From: Candidatus Caccoplasma merdavium
Lineage (GTDB): Bacteria; Bacteroidota; Bacteroidia; Bacteroidales; UBA11471
NCBI GenBank assembly: GCA_018715595.1
Contig: DVLI01000019.1
Span: 1-64,000 of the forward strand
DNA: 64,000 bases
Direction: 5' to 3'
The position numbers were made by a program, and so were the translations under genes. Positions 41,631-49,085 of this stretch are shown here, piece by piece. The notes beneath the pieces are model-generated. The model was not told the DNA's origin. It did no database searches and worked only from the letters and a program-made list of their open reading frames with translations. Numbering within the stretch: position 1 is the stretch's first letter; every line of letters starts with the position of its first letter.

Positions 41631-42992
41631 TTAGATGATTTTTTCGAGTTGCGAAATGTTGCGGGCCACTTCTTCGTCGGTGACTTCGTAGTTTTGCAGG
41701 TCGTTGGCGATGTATTGGTCGTAAGCTGCCATGTCGATGAGACCGTGACCCGAGAGGTTGAAGAGAATGACTTTTGATTTTCCTTCGAGTTTGGCTTGTT
41801 CGGCTTCACGAATGGCTGTTGCGATGGCGTGCGACGACTCGGGCGCGGGAATGATGCCTTCGGCCTGGGCAAAGATGGTGGCAGCCTTGAAGGTTTCGAG
41901 TTGGGGTATGTCGACAGCTTCCATGAGACCCTCTTTGCGCAACTGGCTTACGATGGAGCCGGCTCCGTGGTAACGGAGACCGCCGGCGTGGATATTCGAC
42001 GGTGAGAAGTTGTGTCCCAGCGTGAACATGGGGATAAGAGGCGTGTATCCGGCTTCGTCGCCAAAGTCATACTGGAAGACACCGCGGGTGAGCTTGGGGC
42101 AGGAGGCCGGCTCGGCCGCAACGACGCGGAGATTCTTCCCTTCTTTCAGCTTGTGGCGCAGGAAGGGGAAGGAGATGCCCGAGAAGTTCGAACCGCCACC
42201 GAAGCAGGCGATAACCACATCGGGATATTCTCCGGCCATTTCCATCTGCTTTTCGGCTTCGAGTCCGATGACCGTTTGATGCAGCATCACATGGTTGAGC
42301 ACACTGCCCAGCGTATATTTGCAGTTGGGCGTCTGCATGGCCAGTTCCACGGCTTCGGAGATGGCGGTTCCCAAACTGCCTTGGTAGTTGGGGTGCTCGG
42401 TGAGGATTTTACGGCCGGCACGGGTACTCATACTGGGCGATGCGATGACTTGGGCACCGAATGTCTGCATGATGGAGCGGCGATAGGGTTTCTGGTGGTA
42501 GCTCACTTTTACCATATACACGGCCAGTTCGAGACCGAAAGCCTTGGCGGCAAAGGAGAGTGCGGCACCCCATTGGCCGGCACCGGTCTCGGTGGTGATA
42601 TTGGTTACGCCCTCTTTTTTGCAGAAATAGGCTTGTGCAATGGCCGAGTTGAGTTTGTGGGAACCTACCGGGCTGACACTTTCGTTTTTGAAATAGATGT
42701 GGGCCGGGGTGTCGAGATATTTTTCGAGGCCGTAGGCTCGTACCAGGGGGGTCGGTCTCCATATCTTATACATGTCACGCACTTGTTCGGGTATCTCTAT
42801 CCAGGCATCGGTCTGGTTCATCTCCTGGTGTGCCAGTTCTTTGGCGAAGAGCGGATAGAAATCTTCCTCTTTCATCGGTTGATGGGTCTGAGGATTCAAG
42901 GGGGGCAGGGGTTTCGTCTTCATGTCGGCGACGATGTTATACCATGCCGTGGGAATGTCTTTTTCTTGCAGTAAAAATTTTTTTGTTTCCAT
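41631..42992 (-). CDS. trpB2: TrpB2-type tryptophan synthase beta-like PLP enzyme
   Basis: A 453-residue PLP enzyme of the TrpB2 clade: it makes L-tryptophan from serine and indole and in this clade often works without TrpA. Diagnostic TrpB2 segments are the N-terminal extension (METKKFLLQEKDIPTAWYNIVADMKTKPLPPLNP), WRPTPLVRAYGLEKYL, PLP lysine K113 in VSPVGSHKLNSAIAQAYFCKKEG, and TETGAGQWGAALSFAAKAFGL. Phosphate loop FGGGSNFSG. No trpA or other trp gene is adjacent. The gene is preceded by a promoter, a Trp-rich leader peptide and an attenuator, so tryptophan probably controls its expression (see separate entries). Confidence 0.93.
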   Translation of the reverse strand: METKKFLLQEKDIPTAWYNIVADMKTKPLPPLNPQTHQPMKEEDFYPLFAKELAHQEMNQTDAWIEIPEQVRDMYKIWRPTPLVRAYGLEKYLDTPAHIYFKNESVSPVGSHKLNSAIAQAYFCKKEGVTNITTETGAGQWGAALSFAAKAFGLELAVYMVKVSYHQKPYRRSIMQTFGAQVIASPSMSTRAGRKILTEHPNYQGSLGTAISEAVELAMQTPNCKYTLGSVLNHVMLHQTVIGLEAEKQMEMAGEYPDVVIACFGGGSNFSGISFPFLRHKLKEGKNLRVVAAEPASCPKLTRGVFQYDFGDEAGYTPLIPMFTLGHNFSPSNIHAGGLRYHGAGSIVSQLRKEGLMEAVDIPQLETFKAATIFAQAEGIIPAPESSHAIATAIREAEQAKLEGKSKVILFNLSGHGLIDMAAYDQYIANDLQNYEVTDEEVARNISQLEKII

Positions 42993-43043
42993 TGTTACAT
43001 TGATTTATTATGAGATATTGTTAGATAATAAGCATGGGGTAAA

Positions 43044-43085
43044 TACAAAAAAAGAAGGTTTGTCACGGCCGTGACAAACCTTCTT
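43044..43085 (-). terminator. attenuator terminator of the trpB2 leader
   Basis: A perfect 17-bp inverted repeat (AAGAAGGTTTGTCACGG and complement, centre GGCC) followed on the minus strand by seven T, located between the Trp leader peptide and the trpB2 start. It lies within the transcript of trpB2, so it must be bypassed for expression. Its 5' arm (read on the minus strand) also pairs with an upstream ACAACCT, the antiterminator. Confidence 0.85.
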
Positions 43086-43099
43086 ATATGGGGATATGG

Positions 43100-43108
43100 A
43101 GGTTGTGT
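43100..43108 (-). promoter_or_regulatory. antiterminator segment of the trpB2 attenuator
   Basis: On the minus strand this reads ACACAACCT. ACAACCT can pair with AGGTTTGT in the terminator's 5' arm (seven pairs, one bulged T), and CAACCT can instead pair with AGGTTG inside the leader codons. That gives the 1:2, 2:3, 3:4 layout of classical trp attenuators. Confidence 0.6.
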
Positions 43109-43109
43109 C

Positions 43110-43172
43110 TTACGACCATCGGGGGTGTAAGTGACGCCAACCTTGCCAATTTTTTGCGTATGTCGAATGCAT
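43110..43172 (-). CDS. trpL: Trp-rich attenuator leader peptide
   Basis: A 20-residue open frame: MHSTYAKNWQGWRHLHPRWS with Trp at positions 9, 12 and 19. Three Trp in 20 residues is far above expectation and is the hallmark of trp operon leader peptides. It starts about 16 nt after the predicted transcription start and ends a few bases before the antiterminator. When charged tRNA-Trp is scarce the ribosome would stall at the Trp codons, freeing the antiterminator and allowing trpB2 to be transcribed. This is inferred from sequence; no homologue is known to me. Confidence 0.75.
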   Translation of the reverse strand: MHSTYAKNWQGWRHLHPRWS

Positions 43173-43194
43173 GTCGTTCGTTTTTTCTTTGAGG

Positions 43195-43226
43195 CAAAAG
43201 TAGAAAAATAAATTCAATTCTACAAC
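43195..43226 (-). promoter_or_regulatory. promoter of the trpL-trpB2 leader
   Basis: CAAAAGTA (43195-43202; TACTTTTG on the minus strand) with CAAC (43223-43226; GTTG) 20 nt upstream. It lies between the PL1 gene and the leader peptide, before the attenuator. Confidence 0.65.
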
Positions 43227-43244
43227 AAATTGCAGAAAAAAATT

Positions 43245-44642
43245 TTATTTTGTAGAAAAATTCTTGCCGACCAGGCTGTTGAGGTAACATTCGATATTGG
43301 TATATTCCTGGCTTATCGTGTAGGCCGAGGCATCGCTCGGGTCGTGCCGATTGAGCCCGTGACGTTTTTCCCAGCGGTCGGGCATACCGTCGCCGTCACT
43401 GTCCTTGCGGGGCTTTTTCGATTTCAACTTGGGCCAGCCGCCGGCATCTGTGGGCGTGTCGATGATGCCGTTGGTGCCGAATGTCCCGAGACCCTTTTTC
43501 ACTTGCTCGATGACCGCCTTGTCGTAGCTGTCGCGGGCGTGGCTGCACCCGGCGATGGCCAATACCCGGCGGTAGGCTTCGGCCGGGCTGTCTTCTTCTA
43601 TCGGTTCATAGGGGAATGGGGTGGAGACGATGCACGAAGCACTTGCCTCACCCGGCGTGGGAACGGCATCGGGAGCTATGCCGAGCGTTTTCTGGCTGTT
43701 TTTTGCATCGGGGGTATAGCTCTTTCCCGGACGGTCACCGATGGCGGCAAGGTTGTCCAAAGTCACGGCCGTGTCGCCCTCCATGACATTGCCGGCCACA
43801 TAGTAGCGTCCGGTCCCGTCATCGGCCACGTCGAGCAGTCGGTGGTGTTGCGAGGCCGGTCCCGGTTTGTAATAATTGTTTACGAGGTTTATCTCGCCGT
43901 GGTGCCCTCCGCCATACGCGGTTTTATACCCCCAGTTATACACGACGTTGTTGCGGTAATCGACCCATTTGGTACCGTCGACCGAGGCAAAGCGCGGGTT
44001 GCGGCTCGCGTGGTTGGCCAGCAGGTTGTGGTGGAACGTTGCTTTGTATCCGCCCCAAATGCCGCCGAAACCGTGGCTTCCTTTGGTGTGTATCGAGTGG
44101 TTCAGGCTGTGCGAGATGAGACACCATTGCACGGTGAGATTCTCGGTCTTGTATATCGACAGGCACTCGTCGATACTCCAACTGGCAGAGAGGTGGTCGA
44201 GAATTACATTTTTCTGTCCGTAACGACCGCCTCCTATGCCGTCGCTGTCGCGTTGGTAACGGTCGCCCACACGCACGCGCAGGTAACGTATGATGACGTT
44301 GCTGGCATTGATGGTCAGCGGATAATCTTTCAGGCAGATACCGTCGCCCGGGGCCGATTGCCCGGCGATGGTGATGCTGTCGTTGTTGATGCGCAAGGGC
44401 GATTTCAATTCGATGGTTCCGTCGATGGCAAAAACAATGATGCGGGCACCTTTCTGTTCTACGGCATCGCGTAGGCTGCCGGGGCCGCTGTCGTTGAGAT
44501 TGGTTACGGTGATGACTTTGCCGCCCCGTCCGCCGGTGGTGTATTTCCCATATCCTTCGGCGCCGGGAAAGGCGAGGGGCTGGGCTTGGCTTATGCTCCC
44601 CATGCTGAATAGCAGCAATAGAGCGGGGAAGATGTTTTTCAT
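43245..44642 (-). CDS. secreted pectate lyase, PL1 family
   Basis: A 465-residue secreted lyase that splits pectate by beta-elimination. Signal peptide MKNIFPALLLLFSMGSISQAQ; then the PL1 parallel beta-helix beginning PLAFPGAEGYGKYTTGGRGGKVITVTNLNDSGPGSLRDAV, and containing NVIIRYLRVRVGDR, DGIGGGRYGQKNVILDHLSASWSIDECLSIYKTENLTVQWCLIS and NPRFASVDGTKWVDYRNNVVYNWG. The C-terminus carries a DSDGDGMPDRWEKRHGLNRHDPSD segment, a thrombospondin type-3-like Ca-binding motif. It is the last gene of the GH28-SEL1-PL1 run and precedes the trpB2 unit. Confidence 0.9.
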   Translation of the reverse strand: MKNIFPALLLLFSMGSISQAQPLAFPGAEGYGKYTTGGRGGKVITVTNLNDSGPGSLRDAVEQKGARIIVFAIDGTIELKSPLRINNDSITIAGQSAPGDGICLKDYPLTINASNVIIRYLRVRVGDRYQRDSDGIGGGRYGQKNVILDHLSASWSIDECLSIYKTENLTVQWCLISHSLNHSIHTKGSHGFGGIWGGYKATFHHNLLANHASRNPRFASVDGTKWVDYRNNVVYNWGYKTAYGGGHHGEINLVNNYYKPGPASQHHRLLDVADDGTGRYYVAGNVMEGDTAVTLDNLAAIGDRPGKSYTPDAKNSQKTLGIAPDAVPTPGEASASCIVSTPFPYEPIEEDSPAEAYRRVLAIAGCSHARDSYDKAVIEQVKKGLGTFGTNGIIDTPTDAGGWPKLKSKKPRKDSDGDGMPDRWEKRHGLNRHDPSDASAYTISQEYTNIECYLNSLVGKNFSTK

Positions 44643-44742
44643 AAAAATAGAGTGAGGCTCTTCTTATTATTATAACGTGGAATGGCAGGAAGCCGGTTCC
44701 GGTCGTCGCACAGGTGATGATTACCGGTGCTTGCCACCTCTG

Positions 44743-45543
44743 TCATCGGAGTGTGGAGGAGGGGCGCTCGATGCGTCTTATCATGTCGCGGGCCAAGGTG
44801 CCACGGTCTCCGTCCAACCCGTTTTCGAGGGCTTTGTGCAACCAGTGTGCCGATTGGGTGTTGTCTTGCTCCACTCCTTCGCCCGAGTAGTAGCACATGC
44901 CCAGGAAGTATTGGGCTTCGGCCAAATCCTGATAAGCGGCTTTTCGATACCAAAAGAAGGCTTTTTCGAGATTCTTCTCGACGCCTTTCCCGTCGTAATA
45001 GCAGGCTCCGAGTATGAATTGGGCTTCGGCTTCCCCTTGTTTGGCGGCGACTTCGAACCATTGCGCGGCCAGCGAGTCGTTGGCTTCGGTACCCCAGCCG
45101 TTGGCGTAGCATGAACCGACCTCCTTTTGTGCCTGGACAATCCCGTTTTGGGCGGCTTTCGTAAACCAAAGGAATGCTTTGTCCAAGTCTTTTTCCGTGC
45201 CTTTTCCCTTGAAATGGCAGGCTCCGAGAATGTATTGCGCTCCGCCTATTCCTTCTTCGGCGGCTTTCTCACACCAGTCGACGGCCTTTTTGTAGTTGCG
45301 CTTGACTCCTCTTTTGAAGTAGTAGCATTCCCCCAGCCGGTATTGAGCCTGGGCATCGCCTTGCTCTGCCGCCGTCGTGAAATATTCGACGGCCGTTTTG
45401 TATTTCTTGGCGAGGTATGCCTCTTCGCCTTTGCGGGTCAATTCGCCGATGGCCGGCTCCTGGGCTGCCACCGTGCCGGCAAAGAGCAGGGTGCCGAGGA
45501 GAAGGAGGCCGGCTGCCCACGATGAGAACGACGATTTTGTCAT
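44743..45543 (-). CDS. secreted SEL1-repeat protein
   Basis: A 266-residue protein with a signal peptide (MTKSSFSSWAAGLLLLGTLLFAGTVAAQ) followed by about six SEL1-like repeats of 36 residues (AVEYFTTAAEQGDAQAQYRLGECYYFKRGVKRNYKKAVDWCEKAAEEG and similar). Such solenoids mediate protein-protein contact in the periplasm. It starts 7 nt after the GH28 gene and lies between two pectin enzymes, so it may organise them or be a passenger; there is no direct evidence. The start at 45543 is the Met that opens the signal peptide. Confidence 0.82.
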   Translation of the reverse strand: MTKSSFSSWAAGLLLLGTLLFAGTVAAQEPAIGELTRKGEEAYLAKKYKTAVEYFTTAAEQGDAQAQYRLGECYYFKRGVKRNYKKAVDWCEKAAEEGIGGAQYILGACHFKGKGTEKDLDKAFLWFTKAAQNGIVQAQKEVGSCYANGWGTEANDSLAAQWFEVAAKQGEAEAQFILGACYYDGKGVEKNLEKAFFWYRKAAYQDLAEAQYFLGMCYYSGEGVEQDNTQSAHWLHKALENGLDGDRGTLARDMIRRIERPSSTLR

Positions 45544-45550
45544 AATGCGA

Positions 45551-47125
45551 CTATTTGAGTAAACATTTCTTGGTAGCTTGGTCGGCAAATCGCACCGGAC
45601 AGTTTTTCTCGATGTCGATATTCCGGTTGTCGTTGCCTTCTATGGTAATTCCCTCGGCCGTTTCCTTGCCGGGTTCTCTCAGTTTCTCGACAAGTATGTC
45701 GCTGTTGTTGCGCAGAATGAGTTGGGACGATGCGGCCGGGTTGATGAGTGTGATACCGTCGAGAACGGCATCGTCGGTCTGTTCGATGAAGAGCAACGCG
45801 CGTGGGTCGGCTTGCCGCACTTCGAGACATAAGTTTTGTATGCGCAGACCCTGGGCATTTTTTACATAGAGCCCCGAGGCGGGAGCATCGGCAAAGATGA
45901 GGGTCTCGGGATATTCCTTTTCGCGTTCGGGCAAGTTGCGGTTTTGGGCATGTTCTGCCGAGCCGCCGCCGTCGCATATCAGATGCACGTTGGTGAGGGT
46001 GACGTTTTCGACCGGGTGCCCTTCAAGGCCGGTAATGGAGCTGGTCACCAACCCGTGCATGGTGGCGGTGAGGTTGTTTATGTGCACGTTGCGCAGGGTT
46101 CCTGCCGGTTGAGAGGGACCGCCGTCGTAATAGTTGCGTCCGCGGTTGGCCAGTCGAATGAAGAGCGGGGTCATCACCCCATACATCGAGATGTTGCTGA
46201 TGTTGAAGTTTTCGAGCAGAGCGCCGTCGACCGTTTCGATGGCAAGTCCGCCGAGCGTGCGGTGGGGACGGTCGTAAATCGTGGGTTCGTCGGCGCGGCG
46301 GAAGACACAGTTGGTAATCGAGAAGTTGCGGAATCCGCCGTTGGTTTCGCTGCCCCACTTCATGGCGTTGCAGTTGGCGGCAATGACGCAGTTGGCCACC
46401 ACCACGTTTTCGCACCGACCTGTGGCATTGGTCGTCTTGAAGCAGATGGCGTCGTCGTCGGTGTTGAAGTGGCTGTTGACGATGCGCACCTGTCGGCAGT
46501 TGTCGATGTCGATGCCGTCGTTGTTGTAGTTGCCGTGGTTATAGACGTCGATGCCGTCGATGAAGACATTTTCGCAGTCGAGGTAATGTTGGGTCCATGC
46601 CGGGGAGTTGCGCAAATGTATGTGGTTGAGTGTGACATTCTTGCAGCTGATGACACGCAGCAGGTAGGGGCGTCGGGTGATGCCCATGAGGGTCTCGGTC
46701 TCGGTGGCGGGATAGTTTTTCAGGGAGCCTTGCCCGTCGATGGTGCCTTCGCCGCAAATCGTTATGTTCTCGACCTTTTCGGCGAAGATGAGCGAACGGT
46801 TGGAATATCGTTTGATGTGAGAAACGTAGCTCGACTCATACGCCGGGTAATCGCTGAATTGTGTGCTCCCCAACAGCGTGGCTCCTCGTTCGATGTGCAG
46901 GGTTACGTTGCTTTTCAGGACGAGGGTGCCGCTCAGGTATTTGCCGGGGGTGAGGACAACGGTTTCTCCGCCGCAGGCCGAGGCCGAGTCGATGGCAGCC
47001 TGTATGGCCCGGGTGTCGAGGGTCTGTCCGTCGCCTTTGGCTCCGAAGGAGCGAACGTCGAGGGCGGCAGATACGAGTTGGGTAAAGAAGAAAAGTGTCG
47101 CTGTGAGAAATAGGGCTTTTTTCAT
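45551..47125 (-). CDS. secreted glycoside hydrolase family 28 (polygalacturonase-type)
   Basis: A 524-residue secreted pectinase. Signal peptide MKKALFLTATLFFFTQLVSA, then the beta-helix start LDVRSFGAKGDGQTLDTRAIQAAIDSASACGGETVVLTPGKYLSGTL. Catalytic segments are NNDGIDIDNC (NxD), FNTDDDAICFK (DD pair) and WGSETNGGFRNF. The classical polygalacturonase GHG is replaced by GSE as in many Bacteroidota exo-acting members. First gene of the GH28-SEL1-PL1 operon. It provides oligogalacturonides which after PL1 and GH105 cleavage can enter the uronate route. Confidence 0.9.
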   Translation of the reverse strand: MKKALFLTATLFFFTQLVSAALDVRSFGAKGDGQTLDTRAIQAAIDSASACGGETVVLTPGKYLSGTLVLKSNVTLHIERGATLLGSTQFSDYPAYESSYVSHIKRYSNRSLIFAEKVENITICGEGTIDGQGSLKNYPATETETLMGITRRPYLLRVISCKNVTLNHIHLRNSPAWTQHYLDCENVFIDGIDVYNHGNYNNDGIDIDNCRQVRIVNSHFNTDDDAICFKTTNATGRCENVVVANCVIAANCNAMKWGSETNGGFRNFSITNCVFRRADEPTIYDRPHRTLGGLAIETVDGALLENFNISNISMYGVMTPLFIRLANRGRNYYDGGPSQPAGTLRNVHINNLTATMHGLVTSSITGLEGHPVENVTLTNVHLICDGGGSAEHAQNRNLPEREKEYPETLIFADAPASGLYVKNAQGLRIQNLCLEVRQADPRALLFIEQTDDAVLDGITLINPAASSQLILRNNSDILVEKLREPGKETAEGITIEGNDNRNIDIEKNCPVRFADQATKKCLLK

Positions 47126-47201
47126 GGTATTGGGTTGAATAAATGGATAAAGCTGTTTTTGAAGAACTTTTGGGGTGATGGCGCCTTGTTTTTAAGCATT
47201 A

Positions 47202-47233
47202 CAAAAATAGGGAGAATATGTGTAAAACAGAAA
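47202..47233 (-). promoter_or_regulatory. promoter of the GH28-SEL1-PL1 operon
   Basis: CAAAAATA (47202-47209; TATTTTTG on the minus strand) with GAAA (47230-47233; TTTC) 20 nt upstream. The leader is about 70 nt and has no recognised regulator site. Confidence 0.55.
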
Positions 47234-47320
47234 CTTTTCTTGCCTATTTATCGACCGATTTGAGTTTTTAAGGATAATTTGTTTTCTGCCACCCCTATTG
47301 TGAAGTATGGATTATACATA

Positions 47321-47343
47321 AAAAAACTCCTTTTACGAAGGAG
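47321..47343 (-). terminator. terminator of the CotH-kinase gene
   Basis: CTCCTT (47327-47332) pairs with AAGGAG (47338-47343), loop TTACG, followed on the minus strand by six T. Confidence 0.55.
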
Positions 47344-47368
47344 GCTTTGAAAGGGTGTAACGTCTCGG

Positions 47369-48877
47369 CTATTGGATAATCTGTTTGATGGAAATCGTGC
47401 GACCGTCATCGGTGGTGAACGTCATGATGCAGAAATGCAGTTGTTGGGGCATTTCAAAGATATTGTCGCCGACCTGTTTCAACGAGTAGTTGCGCCCCGT
47501 GACATCAGACGCCGTGGCTTTTGTTATTGCTTGATTGGAGAGCACATGCAGCAGACCGTTTTCAATCTTTATCTGCATCTTGTCGGCGTCATTCCGAATG
47601 TCGTTTACACCGCCGGGAGAGGTGCCCCATTGCGTTTGAAGCCAATCGGTATTTTTTTTCAGCATCGATTTCAGTTTGCCGCATTTTGAGTCGGTATCTC
47701 CTTTGTTGTACTGCGGCCAACGCAGGGCGTCGGCTTTGTCGGCCTGCCGGCACAAAGCGGTGAATTGGTCGATGAAGTCATAAATCTCGTCGTATTTCTC
47801 GGGATAAAATTCCTGCCATATTTCGCGCACTTTCTTTTGGAAATTGGGGTAGCGGGCTATCTCTTTTATCCATACCAAATTAGGGTAATTGCTCCCTTCA
47901 TAGACAAAACTCTCTTTGTTTCGCCAGAAAGAATATCCAAGGTCCCACAGCGGGCCGAATATCCATTTCTGGTCGGCGCCTTGCTCTTTATGGAGGTATG
48001 TACTTCCGTGAAAGGCATCGGCGTTATCGATAATCTCTTGCACAATGTAGTAGCGGGCCAAATAGTCGATGTCGATGTATTTTTCCCATTCGGTCGACGT
48101 GCTGTCTTCGTCGCAGATGAGAGAGTCGAGCATCGTCATTTGCTCTATCAGGTAATTCTGTTGTTGCGGCGAAACGACTTCGGGCGTCTTGTGGGTCACG
48201 CGTATCCGATACCCGCTTTTCCCGACGAATTGTATCTGATACGGGTCGTCGTAGTTGTCTATCTCCACAAGCCAGCCTCCGGTAATCTCTACCGAGTCGG
48301 TCGCTTCGTCGGGTTGCTCATAGATGTTTACGCGGTCACTGTCTACGCGTACATTTTGAGCCAAGATGTAGAATCCGATATATTCTCCGTTCAAGACTAC
48401 TTCTACGGGTCTTATTTCGGGAGTCCATGTGAGTTGAATCATGCGTCCCAACTCCATGCCTGCCGTTTCGGACAGGAATTGAGTGTATGTGCCGACCTCG
48501 GCCAGGAGAACGAAGTGCTTGCTCTTGGGCATGCCCATGAGGGGTGTTTTGGAGCCGAGTTTCAGTTTGTAGGGCTTTTTGTCGGCATTGGTCCAGGAAG
48601 AATTTCCGCGCCCTCTGATTTCGAGTGGGAGTTGTTCCTCTTTTGTTCCGTAAGGTTCGTAACCTTCGAGGCCGAATGTTTCGAGGTAGTAGGTTGCATC
48701 GACATAATCTTCTTTCGAAACGATGGGAACGCTGTCGACGGTCGTGATGAACATGACGGGAATTGTCCCCGAATAGGAGGGTATTGTGTCCGTACGGGTC
48801 GTTGTTTCGGCCGGGGCGGCAGCTCGATTTACTTGTGATAGCAAGATGAGGCTTGCAATGAGAAGAAATTTTTTCAT
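47369..48877 (-). CDS. CotH-kinase-family secreted protein
   Basis: A 502-residue exported protein with an atypical protein-kinase-like CotH domain. Signal peptide MKKFLLIASLILLSQVNRAAA. The domain shows EIRGRGNSSWTNADKKPYKLKL, FVLLAEVGTYTQFLSETAGMELGRM, GFYILAQNVRVDSDRVNIY and the metal/ATP motif FGPLWDLGYSF. A C-terminal beta-rich tail (about 70 residues) ends TTDDGRTISIKQIIQ, resembling a secretion/sorting tail. CotH kinases phosphorylate surface proteins in Bacillus; in Bacteroidota the role is unknown. The Met at 48877 is chosen by the signal peptide; the frame extends 77 codons upstream without similarity. Confidence 0.82.
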   Translation of the reverse strand: MKKFLLIASLILLSQVNRAAAPAETTTRTDTIPSYSGTIPVMFITTVDSVPIVSKEDYVDATYYLETFGLEGYEPYGTKEEQLPLEIRGRGNSSWTNADKKPYKLKLGSKTPLMGMPKSKHFVLLAEVGTYTQFLSETAGMELGRMIQLTWTPEIRPVEVVLNGEYIGFYILAQNVRVDSDRVNIYEQPDEATDSVEITGGWLVEIDNYDDPYQIQFVGKSGYRIRVTHKTPEVVSPQQQNYLIEQMTMLDSLICDEDSTSTEWEKYIDIDYLARYYIVQEIIDNADAFHGSTYLHKEQGADQKWIFGPLWDLGYSFWRNKESFVYEGSNYPNLVWIKEIARYPNFQKKVREIWQEFYPEKYDEIYDFIDQFTALCRQADKADALRWPQYNKGDTDSKCGKLKSMLKKNTDWLQTQWGTSPGGVNDIRNDADKMQIKIENGLLHVLSNQAITKATASDVTGRNYSLKQVGDNIFEMPQQLHFCIMTFTTDDGRTISIKQIIQ

Positions 48878-49085
48878 GGTAGTAGTATAAAAAGATAATA
48901 AATAATCAAAGATGTAAAAGTGTTTTGGCTGTGTAAATGATTTTTGCTTAAATAATGCTAAAAATGAAAGATTTGGCCGATTATTTATATTCCGTATAAA
49001 TAAAATGGACGGATTATTATGTAGAATGAAAATAAATAACGACTTTTGTGGAGAATTTGTCAACATCATAAAAAGAGGAAAATCT

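Noticed and set aside
43044-43085. Terminator of the PL1 pectate lyase operon only
   Set aside because: Considered first, as it lies 160 nt past the lyase stop. It could still serve that role, but a promoter and a Trp-rich leader ORF lie between it and the lyase gene, so it is also within the trpB2 transcript and acts as an attenuator.
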